Positions 21,852 through 33,500 of a stretch of DNA of 64,000 nucleotides are shown here, one piece after another. The translations under genes were made by a program, and so were the position numbers. Source of the DNA: Ascaphus truei (taxonomy: Eukaryota; Chordata; Amphibia; Anura; Ascaphidae); assembly GCA_036426205.1 (NCBI GenBank), contig CM071568.1, positions 230,364,148 to 230,428,147 on the forward strand, written 5' to 3'. Numbering within the stretch: position 1 is the first letter of the stretch; each line of letters starts with the position of its first letter. The notes under the pieces are model-generated. The model was not told where the DNA came from. It made no database searches and saw only the letters and a program-made list of their open reading frames with translations.

Positions 21852-22499
21852 CAGGAAGTAATACATTGAGAGTTAGCTCTCGTTTTCAAGTATGTCCTGG
21901 GCACAGAGCTATAACAATACATGGTTACATTAAAAGAACAGGGTTATACAGTCAATTCACAGACATTTCATGGACAGGTTGAGTTGGAAAATTGGGTACA
22001 GGGGGATAAAAGGGCTGGTGAGTTTCAGATTTAAATAGAGAAGCTTTAACATCAGCAAACGGCAGCAAAGGCTCACACCCTTTAGCTGCCCATCTGCTGC
22101 GCCAAGGCTGTCCGCTTTTGGGGCGATGCAGATGTGCACTGAAGGGGTGCAGATTGAATGCAGCTGTGGATTCCTTTGTTTTCCTGGCTCATTAACATTC
22201 CAGTGGGTGGAGTTGATGTTCCAGATAGTACAAGCAAATGTTAACCCTTAGCACGCTGGTTCTGTGCAGAGGGGAGAAGCTCTTGGGGAACCCCATCGGC
22301 GCCGCAGATGCACACTGTGCTGACCATGTGCTTTGAACTCACCCCTGCCAGAGGGGCCGATCATAGCTTTGCAATGAATTGCAAAAGGGTTAACTGATGT
22401 ATTCTTTTTTGAAGGGAAACTTCTATGCTGTCACCTACTGAATTAAACATTTTCCTTGGAGTAAATCTCCTTGTTGGAGACGGAAGTGAAGTCCCCGGA

Positions 22500-22830
22500 A
22501 GTGACGTCACTGCTGGCAGAAGAGGCCGTTATGGCACCTGGCGCGCATGCAGAGGCCGCTCACACTGGGCGCACATGCGCAGGAGCCGTTCCAGATGTCA
22601 TGTGCGCACCTGTACACCAGGCGACTTGGGGTGCACCCGCACCTCCTGTGGGGCGCCTGTGAAGTACGCGCCGTGTCCGACCACGCCTGTGCAGTAAGTG
22701 CCGCGGCCGGGCGCACCTGCGCAGGAGGCACCATGGGGCACGCCTGCGCATTAGGCGTCGGCAGGGCTCGCCTGCACAGTAGCCGCTGGCACTGCTGGCA
22801 CCGTGCGCACGCACCACAGGTACAGGCGCA
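22500..22830. repeat. degenerate CG-rich array of CACNTGCGCA-type units
   Basis: Repeated blocks such as gcgcacatgcgcagg, gcgcacctgcgcagg, cacgcctgcgcatt and cgcctgcacagta occur at irregular 30-45 bp spacing. No coding frame is credible. Related blocks lie at 25979-26062. Confidence 0.5.
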
Positions 22831-22869
22831 ACACACACATACAGTTATAGAGGCCCCGCGCACTTCCCA

Positions 22870-23440
22870 AAAGCATTTTAATTAAATGCTGCAGCAAAGG
22901 CCTCTGTAACTTCACTTAGCTTGGCTCAGACGACTTCTGGCAATATTGTTATGGCAACGTGACGTCAGAACGCCGGAGCCAAGGTAAGTCAAAAGGAGTG
23001 CTACTGAGCGTGGCAAATGTATACAACAAAAGACAGGCACCCCTGTATGATGTGGTGGGTTTTGGAGTTTGAGCTTACTGGGAATGTGTGAGTTAATTTA
23101 ATTTCCAACTGGCAACAGTTATTTGGAGGTAGGTGGCCCCTCCTCCCAGAGCTCACCCCTCCCCACCTTTTTAACTTGGGAGGTTCTCTCATTTTGCTGA
23201 ATGGACAGGACCCACTGAGGTTGTTTCCCCTCATACAGAGGTAAAAGAAAGGGTTCAAAGTTTAGTGTTAGGACCTGCAAGTTTGGTTATACCTTGACGT
23301 GGTATGCAGGCTTATGACACTTTGGCCAAAGGGTTTAACTAAATAACCAAGAAAATATTATTATTTAAGTATTTGTACGTTATACTTATTACCATATATG
23401 TTTTGTCAATTGGATGTAGCATTGGGCACCCCTGTATTTT
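22870..23440. other. no gene recognised
   Basis: Unassigned sequence with no convincing frame or repeat. Confidence 0.35.
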
Positions 23441-23869
23441 GCTAAAAATAAGACGCCTCGCATCAGACCCACAGGCCTGCTCCAACCTCTTCCTATCCCA
23501 GATCGTCCATGGACTCATTTATCCATTGACTTCATCGTAGAACTCCCTGTATCCAAAGGGATGAATACCATTCTGGTAGTTGTGGATCGGTTCTCCAAGC
23601 AAGCTCACTGTATCTCTCTCAAAGGCCTGCCGAATTCATCCAAGATGTCCAAAATTTTCATCAAGGAAATTTTTCGTCTCCATGGGGTACCTCAGGTTAT
23701 CGTCTTTGACCGGGGGTCCCAATTTATTTCTAAATGTTGGCATTCCTTTTGTCAGCAACTGGGGATCTCTCCATTTTTCTTCTGGTTATCACCCCCAGAC
23801 CAACGGTCAAACTGAACGAACTAACCAATCGTTAGAACAATTTATTCGTTGTTTCATATCCGACACCCT

Positions 23870-23877
23870 GGACAATT
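23870..23877. repeat. target-site duplication (ggacaatt), left copy
   Basis: Eight bases repeated exactly at 24389-24396. Confidence 0.8.
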
Positions 23878-24221
23878 GCATCAGGAGAAATGGGGACACC
23901 ACTTCCCTCAGCAACGCTACTCAGACTAGATCAGGCACAAATACAATATTGGGACGTATATACAGCGCAATGTAAGAGAAATCCCTCTATAACCTCTTCA
24001 CTGAGGAACACTTTGCAAGAAGAAACCGGAACATATCAATGCATGACTCACTGTTGGTGTGTGGGATCCTGTCGGCGTGCTCCTACCGAGGTGCTTGCGA
24101 AAACAAATGGAGAGAAGGCGTTGCAGCTGCCTACGTCAGTAAAACAGACCGGGACTCCTCTGGATCGGCAAACTATACATTTATTGGCACATTAATCAGC
24201 AAAAAATGTCCGCTATGACAT

Positions 24222-24250
24222 GTTTCGTGCGAGGGATCGCACTTTATCAA
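24222..24250 (-). ncRNA. hammerhead-like stem-loop motif, left arm of locus 4
   Basis: Minus strand: TTGATAA, an extra A, GTGC-gatccctc-GCAC stem, then GAAACATGTC. Confidence 0.35.
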
Positions 24251-24265
24251 AGAGCATGGATCTCT

Positions 24266-24298
24266 TTGATAAAGTGCAATCCTTCGCATGAAACATGT
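24266..24298 (+). ncRNA. hammerhead-like stem-loop motif, right arm of locus 4
   Basis: TTGATAA, an AGTGC-aatccttc-GCAT stem, then GAAACATGTC. The stem differs from the left arm at its closing pair and loop but stays paired. Confidence 0.35.
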
Positions 24299-25122
24299 CA
24301 GAGTGGACATTTTTTGCTGTTTAATGTGCCAATAAATTTATAGTTTGCCGATCCAGAGGAGTCCCGGTCTGTTTTACTGACGTACCCAGGACAATTGGAC
24401 TGATCTTCTACCCTGGGTGGAATTTTCGCATAACAATTTACGGAACAAATCTACGAGTCACCATTTTTCATAAATTACGGCTTTCACCCATCAATCCTTC
24501 CTATCACAGGATCCAGAGCCGGGGTACCAGCAGCGGATAGCAGGATCCAACAATTATCGAACTCATGGGAGAGGATTCAGGGGAATCTCAGGAAAGCAAC
24601 TTTTCTACAGAAAAAACAGGCGGACCGAAATCGACGAAGTACTCCAGCGTACAATCCGGGAGACAAAGTTTGGCTTTCCACCAACAATATTAGGCTAAAG
24701 GTGCCCACAGCAAAGTTAGCACCAAGATTCATTGGCCCATTTGCCATATCCGAGAGGATCAATCCAGTCGCCTATAGCCTACAACTACCCACTTCCATGC
24801 GCATCCCTTCCGTTTTTCACACCTCCCTTTTGAAACCATGCGTACAGAACTCTCATTCCTTTGCTCCAGTTCTTCCACCAGAACCCCTCCTTGTAGATGG
24901 TTAGCAGGAATTCGAGGTACAGTCGGTGCTAGACTCCAGGATGTCTAGGGAAGGCCTTCAATATCTTGTTCACTGGAGGGGCTTTGGCCCTGAAGAGTGA
25001 TCCTGGTTATCTCGGCATCAACTGCATGCCCCCAGGGTCGTCCGGGCCTTCCAGTCTAATTATCCTCATAAACCATCCCTGAGACACCCAGAGGTCGCTC
25101 CTGAAGGGAAAAGCGGGGGTAC

Positions 25123-25905
25123 TGTGAGGATCACCGGGAAGACCCTCCTCCGTCACTCATCCTGCGACGTCAACCGTGACGTCGCGGGATGAGTGACAGT
25201 GGCGGGGCGCGTCAATCACAATCTATGCACAGGCGCCGCACCGTTAGGAGAGGAGACACCGCAAGGCCCGCCTCCAGGATCTGCCCCCATGACGCCGAGC
25301 AGCACTCAGCGCGCTCCAAATACGCGCAGACGCCGCACAAATACAGGCACTCAAGGGGTTAATGTTATCCATTATCCCACAGCTGCAAGTGATTCCGCCC
25401 CTGCATATCGGTACACAGCATACCTGTGATTACTCCTTACCCTACAGCTGTGGGCTGCCCTGCATTCATTACTCTGCAGCGGTGTTCTGTCTTTCCATTG
25501 GCTGCCTGCTCTTCAAATGCTCAGTCAGCCCTCCTCCAAACTGGCTTAGCATAAACTCTTGTCAGTGTGTGCTTACCTCAAGCTTCCTGGTCTCCTGCCT
25601 TGCTTTGTCTTGCTTCCAGTTCCTTTGACCCCTTCTTGCGCCCGGTCTCCTGACTTCTCTGACTACCCTGGACAACGGCTACGGACTCGACTATTCTTAT
25701 CTCTCTATTAATGGACCCCGGCACCGCATCAACGACCATCCGACCTTCTCCTCTCCTTGACCACGGCAACTACAACTACCCTGACCTGGCTTCACGACTA
25801 CCACTTTGCAGTCCGGATGTGTCTGCTCGGTTGTTGGTCGGTGACTACCAATATCCCCACCTCAGCCTCGCGGTCCCGCCTTGTTTGTGGTGAGCACTCG
25901 TGACA
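25123..25905 (+). repeat. 3' LTR of the second chromovirus
   Basis: It follows the purine-rich tract aaaagcgggggtac, starts TGTGAGGATCACC and ends GAGCACTCGTGACA. Its last 60 bp (ccccacctcagcctcgcggtc ... tttgtggtgag) match the ends of the LTRs at 8459 and 12803, so the families are related. Confidence 0.85.
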
Positions 25906-26065
25906 GTGTGCCTGCCTCTGTGTGTGTGTGTGTCTGCCTGTGTTTGGGTGCCTGTTTCTCCCAAGTGCCTAGTCCGATCACCACTGCGCATGTGCACCAG
26001 TCTCCGGCCGCCACTGCGCATGTGCGCCAGAGTCTGGTCGCAATTGCACATGTGCGGCAAGACCC
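25906..26065. repeat. GT run and CACTGCGCATGTGC tandem units
   Basis: After a GT-rich run there are three ~33-bp units with ccactgcgcatgtgc or a close variant (about 25980, 26012 and 26043). Confidence 0.6.
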
Positions 26066-26149
26066 GGCAGTGTTTTTTTGCACAACGGCAACATGTGACA
26101 GGCGCGAGCGCAATGGCGCGCGCCTATTAGTATTGTGACGTCACTTGTG

Positions 26150-27060
26150 TTATGGTTTTTCATCACAACGCAAGGATTTTTCCCCATGAAAACCCTGTAA
26201 GAGTTGGGGCCCCAGAATATAGCCTTGCAGGACACCACAGGTGATATCCAAGGGGTTGGAGTTAGAGCCTGAGATGGACACATTTTGGGATCTACCTGAT
26301 AAGCAGGAATGAAACCCGTTTAAAGCATGCTTGCCTATTCCAGAGCACTGGAGTTTGTTAAGCAGGATAACATGATCAACAGTATCAAAAGCCTTTGCAA
26401 AATCTAGGATTATTACACAGAAAATTGTCCCTGTTCCATTCCACACTGGATTTAATTGCAAACTTTTAGCAGGGTAGTTACGGTGGAGTGTTTGGGGCGA
26501 AAGCCAGATTGGAATTGGCTAGGGAAATTTGTCTTTGTATAGCAATCGCTTAATTGGGAGTGAACACATTTTTCCATGACTTTGGATAGTATTGGGAGAA
26601 GAGAGATTGACCTGTAGTTTGAGACAGTGTTTTTGTCCCCACTTTTGAAGATTGGGATAACTCTGGCAGTTTTCCAGGTCTTAGGGATATGGCATGGGAT
26701 AGTTGACGATGGAAGCAATTAGTTTGACAATGGCTGGGGCACCAAGTCTTAGGAACTAAGGCTGCGGTCCCAGTGAGTTCTGTAGCACGCGTGGGAGGGG
26801 GTGAGGCTATAGGGGTACTCCCAGGATGAGATTCAGGTTTGTGGTGCGTTTCGCTAATATGTTAGTAGCACACCCCACAAAGTAGTCATTGAATGCATTT
26901 GCAATGTCAGTGGAGTTTGTCAGAGTAATATCCTCCTTGGTTGTTGATGATTAGAAGGCTGGAATATGTTGTTGATAACATTCCAGAAGTTAGCTGGGTT
27001 TGATGTATTCTGGAGAAGATTGTCAGAGTAATATTGTGCTTTTGATTGTCTTGTTTGCCT
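26150..27060 (-). pseudogene. L2/CR1-like non-LTR retrotransposon RT fragment
   Basis: On the minus strand, from 27060 downwards, a broken frame contains RT motifs: TARVIPIFKSGDKN, NYRSISLLPILSKVMEK, FQSGFRPKHSTVTTLL, LDFAKAFDTVDH, then GVLQGYILGP. These are RT blocks of the Jockey/CR1/L2 group. The catalytic YxDD block is not reached. Frameshifts lie near 26455 and 26700, with stops upstream. Clade assignment is approximate. Confidence 0.8.
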
Positions 27061-27099
27061 TGTGCACATGTATATATGTTAGTGGTTTAGGAGAGATCC

Positions 27100-28200
27100 T
27101 TTGTGTAGACCACGATGCCTGTCTTCATTACACTAGGGCAGAACTGTACTATTAATCCTATTTGCATGCTGTGCTATTAAACATAATCTACTTTGTGAAA
27201 TGTCTTCATACAGTATCAGACTCACCTTCCTTCATGATGCATTTCTCCTTTGGTCCTAGGAGGAATTGTCCCTTCCAATGACATATACAGTGCAGTTGTA
27301 CCTTTAAAGGGGCAATCCTTCATAGGACCAAAGTGAACTATTGCCAGTGATATGTTTAAGGGGTTATGTCTGGGTGACCCCCTTTATACCAAAATCTGAC
27401 CCCTATAAGTATCTTTAAAGCTATTTTTAATTAGTACTTCGAGAAGAAATCCCTTAATTGTGCACTACTACCGGAGTAAAGATATGTTGTTGATAGATAA
27501 ATAGGGTGACCAGATTTTGAAAATGAAAAAACGGGACATTTTTTTTTTTACATAACAGTTTATTTATTGTAGTACACTTATACTTACGACCATTAGTCTT
27601 TGTTACATAGTTGTGTGTGTGTGTGTTGACCTCACTAATCGAACAAAAAAAACCCAGATGTGAATGATTCGGAACCCCTTAACCAGTGTCTGGATGCCCC
27701 CTCTTCACAATTTCTAAAGCAGCAATCCCGCCTGGGATCTTACCTGATCCGCAGTCCCTCAAGGTACTATACTGGAGGGGAGGTGTTCCCTACCTGTCTT
27801 CCGATGTCTCCCGTGTGAAGCTTGAGTCAGATCTGGAAGAAAGAAGGGTAGGTTACTTCGGTGTAGGTATACGGCAGTTAAAATAAGACAGGGAGGGTGA
27901 GAGAGACAGAGAGAGAGAGGGTGAGAGAGACAGAGAGAGAGAGGGTGAGAGAGACAGAGAGAGAGAGGGTGTCACTTTTTAAGTTGATTTGCATTTCATT
28001 TTGATTTGGGAGCTCTGTGCTTTTAAAGAAAGTAATAGAGGTGCAGCTCCTTGGGAGGGAGGAAATCGAAAAACTGCAGCGATTTTTAAAAGCTGATTTT
28101 TTTTTTCCCCTCTCAGCAGAGAAGTAGTTTAATTTGTTCTTAAAGGGACAGCTCCTCTCTGCACCTCTCTCCCTGGGCACTACCTCCTCCCCATAGGCTT
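27100..28200. other. no gene; mixed repeats
   Basis: It contains an interspersed block at about 27500-27560 (gggtgaccagattttgaaaa, poly-T), a short GT run at 27613 and a purine-rich tandem repeat at 27890-27970. A related block in reverse orientation ends near 54405. No coding evidence. Confidence 0.45.
27890..27970. repeat. purine-only tandem repeat
   Basis: Three units of about 28 bp, each gggtgagagagacagagaga-like, all purine except for the spaced t and c. Confidence 0.8.
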
Positions 28201-28210
28201 TCTAATATCA

Positions 28211-30442
28211 TGCCTAAGGGAGGAAAGATAGTAGGTCAATGGGGGCTGCACCCGGGCACCGGACCCCAAGACCTAAGGTCCTTAGGAGCACTAACCATGG
28301 CTTCAGCCTGGTACATCCTGTGCCCTGGTTGCACCTCCCCCAGCTCCTGCTGGTAGCTTAACCCCGGCAGCCCCAGTTACATCATGGGCGCAGGTGGCAG
28401 CTGCAGGCATTAACCCCAGCAGCAACGATGGGGCCACACCATGTCTAAGCAGGAAGCATAGGGTGAGGTGCCCAATATCACCTAGCCAGGGCATTGAGGC
28501 CTGTGGCAGATTTAGTGGGTCCCTCTGCAGTGGTGGCAGCCACCAAGATGTACGGGAAGGGTGTTTTCTTCCTCCGTATGCTGGCTGCCACCCACACCCT
28601 GGTGCAGAGGGGCATTGCAGTAGGGGGGACCTACATCCCCATTGAACCCTTGGAAGGGTTGGGCACTAGGATCATTCTTTCTAATGTGCCCCTCTTCCTC
28701 CCAGACTGCCTCATGCGCCCCCACCTGCAAGCCCTGGGAGCCATAAAGTCTCCCATTACAAAAATACCATTGGGCTGCAGGGATAGGGCGCTGAGGCACG
28801 TGCTCTCCTTCAGGCGGCAGGTGCAACTGCTGCTGCCAGGGAGCACAGTCTTTGGAGGGGTCCTTTGGGGTGCCCTACGAGGGCATCATGTACACAGTGT
28901 ACTATGGCACGGAGGTTAGGTGCTATTTGTGCAAGGAGCTGGGGCACGCTCGCAGCAGCTGCCCTATAGGGAACAAAAGATCTACCCCTGCTCCTGCACC
29001 CGCTCCTCCCTTTGCCAAAACAACCGGTACCGCTGTGCCCACCACAGTGGGGCCCTCGAGGTCTCAGCTCCCCCCTAGGGCAGGAGAGGTCGCTGCCCCT
29101 GCTCATCAGCGACTTATAGACCTCTCCCTAAAGAACAAAGGGAGAGGTAAAAGGCCACCCTGGTACAGCCACCCTCAGATGTTGCTGTCTCCCCCCGAGC
29201 ACACCCTACCCCTAAATTAAGCACTGTACGGAGGGCGGGAGGAAACTCCTGCTGGGGAGGCAGCAGCACCCTCTCCTGGGGTATCATTTCCCAGGAAGAA
29301 GTTTAAAACCAACAAGAGGGTGGCTAAGGACGAGGAGGGTGAACCTTACTATGTTCACCCTCTAAAGACTCCTAAGCGGAATATATCAGTTACACAGGGT
29401 GGTCTGGCCAGTGTGGGTTGGACCCCACTTCAGATCCCAAAGGGGGTGAGGCTGTAGGCTCATGGGATCTGGAGGAAGTGAGAGGGGAAAGGGAGGTACC
29501 CAATGTTTCAGGGATGGGAGGCCAGAGTGCTCAACAGCATGAGGCACTGCCCCATGACATAGACATTAGGGTGCCTTCCAATACCCCTCTCAATTGGAAG
29601 GTAGTCCCCGGGGACTTGTGTTTCGGTGGATCTACCACACCTGATGCAGCTGTCTTCGGGGGGTCAGCCAGGATCCCCCTCCGGCTGTGCCACCTTTTGG
29701 GTGGCACACCTGGGGCAATGCCCCAGCTCATGTCACCGGAGGAGGGGGAAGAACTTGGACTGACTCCCATGGATGACTGAGTGGGATTAAGTTTTTGTTG
29801 GGGGTTGTTGAGGGTGTGGGGAATGGAGCAGAGGAGGCAGATATGAGTGGGGGTGTTGTAGCGAGTACTTAAAATTACATCGGGGTGGCGTCTGCTGTGG
29901 GCCCTCTCTGTGGTGAGTCTCCGTTGGGCTCTCTGCAGGAGGCATCTGCTGTGCTGGACCCTCCCCATTGGGTGCTCGCCGAGGAGTACCCTTTCACGAT
30001 TACTGCAGGCCCCTGCGATATCTCATCTGCCCAGGTGGCGGTGGAGGAAGCGGTGAAGGCACTGTGTGCCTCTGTGACCCCCAAGGTCACTCGGGGGGCC
30101 ACTGCCTCCAACCACCACCAGCTGCCCCTGAACATTCTACCCCAGAGTCAAAAGAAGAGGGTACGATAGATCCGCCCCCCTCCCTCCCCCACCCTGTAAA
30201 AACACCAAAGGCGGGGCCATCCTAAGGCTGAAGAAATTAACTCCCGCAGGGAAGGGCGGGAGTTCTGAGATCAGCCAAGAGGAACCTGGGGAGTTGGGGC
30301 TCAGTGAGGAGTCCTTTTGCACAGCGGAGTCGGTGGACTTCTTGACCCCCGTTATCCCTGCCCATGAACTAGCTGAGTTCCTGGAAAGTACCCTCTACGG
30401 GCAGAGAAGCATGAAGATGCAGTTTTTGACCCTGAATGAGTG
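28211..30442 (+). pseudogene. Tx1-like LINE ORF1
   Basis: It opens at MPKGGKIVGQWGLHPG (28211), with stops early on. The recognisable core begins near 28500 (IPIEPLEGLGTRIILSNVPLF, then ALRHVLSFRRQV). A CCHC zinc knuckle lies at about 28921-28962 (CYLCKELGHARSSC). This order (LSNVP..., LRHVLSFRRQ, then one CCHC) is typical of vertebrate Tx1 ORF1. A Pro-rich then acidic region continues in several frames to a stop near 30442. At least four frameshifts or stops make it non-functional. Confidence 0.8.
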
Positions 30443-30539
30443 AGGTATCCTTCCACCTCTCGAGGGCCAAAAACTCCGGGACCCGGGACCCTTGACCATG
30501 TTTGCCCCCGGAATTTTACAACTTGTTCCGAGCCCCACA

Positions 30540-33500
30540 TGGCTACTCAGGATTCAACACCCTGAGCGCCTGTGGGAAGCACAAGAAAAACTCCTGACTA
30601 CCAAAGGTCTGAATACCTGGAGACAGTCGACATAGACGAGTACATGGTGCTCGGGGGTGATTTCAACTGCACCCTCGAGGCTCTTGACCGGAATGGTGCA
30701 GAGCCACACCCATACTCTGCGTCGACCCTGCGGGGGAGATAATCGCCCGCAACTCCTTGGTAGACGTCTGAAGAGAACATCCGGGGGCATCCACTGAGTT
30801 CACCCACGTTGGAGTGTAAGGGTGAACGGATGTCCTGGTCCCGGATCGACAGGCTGTATATATCCAACCACAGCCTGTTGCGAGCCCAGTCCAATGCCAT
30901 TAGGCCTGTGCCGTTCTCAGACCACAATTGTGCGTCCGTGACGGTGGCGCTGCTACCAGCAGTGCCCTCGGCCGCCTAGTGGCACTTCAGCAATATGTTG
31001 TTGGAGGACAAGGGGTTCGCGACGTCGGTCCGGGACTTTTGGACGGCCTGGAGAGGCTGCAGGGTGGACTTTGCCACGTTAGAGCAGTGGTGGGACGTGG
31101 CAAGGTTAGTCTGTGCCTCGTTTGTCAGGAGCACGTCAAAGGTGCTAGCAGACAGTGCAATTCTGAGATCGAGGCCCTTAAGGGGGAGGTGCTCGATCTT
31201 GAGGAGCGGCTGTCTGTGTCAGGAGACCAATTCCTTCAGAGTGCGTACGTGGAGAGGAAATGCGCTCTCCGAGACTTGGAAGATCGGAGAGCTCGAGGGG
31301 GCGTACGTGCAATCCCGCGTCCAGTTCCTTCGGGAGATGGGTCGCGCCTCTTCTACGCACTGAAGAAAGAGGGGAAACCGTAAACATGTCACCTGCTTGC
31401 TGGCAGAGGACGGTTTCCCTCTGATGGACCCGGAGAGCATCTGGGACAGAGCCCGGAGGTTCTACGTAGACCTTTTCTCACTTCTCCATCCAGCCGAACC
31501 CATGCAGGGTCTTATGGGAGGGGCTTCCCACAGTCAGCAAGGGTGGAAGGGAGCGGCTTGAGTTACCATTGACTCTGGCCGAGCTCTCTGAAGTCCTCTG
31601 TCTCATGTCCTGCGTAAAAGCGCTGGGGCTAGACTGGTTGACTGTGGAGTTCTTCCAGTTTTTCTGGGAGATGCTGGATCCCGATTTCATCGAGGTCCTG
31701 GCCGAAGCCCTGGAGACTGGTGAGATGCCCCTTTCGTGTCGGCGGGCAGTACTGTCTCTGCTGCCTAAGAAGGGGTATCTCCGCCAGATCTCTAACTGGC
31801 GACCGGTCTCGCTGCTCAGCACGGACTATAAGATCGTAGCCAAAGCGCTCTCGCTGAGGCTCAAGTCCGTGCTGGCAGAGGTGAATTCACCCCAACCAGT
31901 CCTATACTATCCCGGGCCGGAGCATTCATGATAAAAAAAATTCTGGTCTGGGACCTGCTGCACCACGCGCAGAGGACTGGACTGTCACTCCCCTTCCTGT
32001 CCCTAGATCATGAGAAGGCGTTTGATAGGGGGATCACCGATATCTCATACAGACCCTGAAGGCGTTTGGCCTTGTGCCATCTCCAGACGCTGTACACCTC
32101 TGCAGAGTGCCTGGTGAAGATTAATTGGTCCCTGACGGCACCTTTTGGCATTTGATTGGGGAGTACGTCAAGGATGCCTCCTGTTCGGGCAACTGTACGC
32201 GCTGGCCATCAAGCCCTTCTTCTGCCTATTGAGGAGGAGGCTCACAGGGCTGGTGCTGCAGGAGCCCGACATGCGGGTAGTCCTGTCAGCCTATGCTGAT
32301 GACGTGCTCCTTGTGGCCCAGGACCTAGTTGATCTGGAGCGGGTACAAGCGTGCCAAGAGGTCTACACCGTGGACTCTTCACCTCGGATCAACTGGTCCA
32401 AGTGCTCCGGCCTTTTGGCTGGTCTCTTAAATGTAAACTTCTTGCCCCCCACGTTTCGTAATGTCTCGTGGGGGAGCGATACTCTCGTATCTGGGAGTCT
32501 ACCTGTCTGCTGCAGAGAACCCGGCCCCAGAAAACTTAATAGATCTTGAAAGTCATCGCTCGTCTGGGGTCATGGGCGTATCTGTCGAAAATGCTTTCCC
32601 TCAGGGGAAGGACTCTGGTGATTAACCAGCTGGTGGCCTGTCAGCTGTGGCACCGGCTGATAGCCATGGGTCCAATCCCATAATTTGTCAGCAAGATCCA
32701 GATGAAGTTGCTGGACTTTCTCTGTATGGGGAAGCTTTGGGTCTTTGCGGGTTTTGCGTACCTCCCTCTGGGAGAAGGTGGACAGGGAGTGGTGTGTGTC
32801 CGCTCCCAGATACACACTTTCCGCCTCCAATACCTGCAGAGATACCTATTCGCAGATCTGTCTCCGCAGTGGTGCCAGCTGGTGACCAGTTTCTTTCGCC
32901 AGCTGCGCAATATGGGGTATGACTGGCAACTGTTATCATCATGCCAGAGGGGTTAGGTAGAGACTTCTCGGTCTTGCCGGTATACTACCGGGACTTACTA
33001 AGGGCCTGGAGCCCGGTCTCTGCGACCAGGAAAGGACAGGCGGTGGTGGGGGTTGGTTTCCTCGCCGAGGCCCTGCTATTAAATCCAGCAGTGAGTGCTC
33101 CGATGTTCGATTCACCCTATATCTGCCACCAACTAATCCTGGCGCGGGTGACCACAGTCGGATCTCCTGGACTACGAGCGACGGGACTGGGTAATAGCAG
33201 AGGTGCTCGCGCACCGTATTGGTCTGCCTACTACCCGCATCCCTCGTCTGATCCAGGATCTTTGCGTGGGACCAAAGCCACGGCAACCCCCTCAGGCTCC
33301 TCTCGTCCCAAACCTCAACAGTTTGGGGGACATGTCCCCGGCATGTTTCTGCGGCATGCCGAGGAAAGGGCTGTACTCTCTCGTTCCATACCGTGCACTA
33401 CCTTGCCCTTGTCGCCCACCCCGATACCATCTGGAGACAAGTACTGACTGCAAACGAGGGCGAGAGGCCCCAGTGGAGGAAACTTTATTCAGAGTTGGTT

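Larger units (their letters stand above)
21695..22010 (-). mobile_element. 3' end of an L2/CR1-like LINE, split by a 121-bp insertion
   Basis: Read on the minus strand, the sequence gaaaacgagagctaactctc, then tattacttcctgg..., ends in a TTATTAATAA-like tail. The same 3' end is present at 62415-62560, so it is an interspersed LINE/SINE tail. The hammerhead-like unit at 21731-21851 lies inside it. Confidence 0.6.
23878..24388. mobile_element. fold-back element with hammerhead-like modules (locus 4)
   Basis: 511-bp insertion in the integrase frame with an 8-bp direct repeat. The arms 24134-24257 and 24262-24388 are almost perfect complements. Each arm carries a TTGATAAAGTGC box and stem followed by GAAACATGTC. 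The first 250 bp are unassigned. Confidence 0.78.
23445..25122 (+). pseudogene. 5'-truncated Ty3/gypsy chromovirus pol (integrase to chromodomain)
   Basis: The sequence starts inside the integrase zinc/core linker (KTPRIRPTGLLQPLP) and contains the DDE core (IDFIVELP, FDRGSQFIS, NGQTERTNQ). It then breaks at 23878 for a fold-back insertion, resumes at 24397 with a stop before ITAFTH, and ends with the C-terminal domain (LAPRFIGPFAISERINPVAY) and a degraded chromodomain ([12 protein letters not shown] then stop). Frameshifts are present near 23780. It is a relative, not a copy, of the 8459-13522 element. Confidence 0.85.

Noticed and set aside
22507..22885. Overlapping 90-118 residue ORFs on both strands
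   Set aside because: Cys/Ala/His-rich products of a CG-rich repeat array open in several frames at once.
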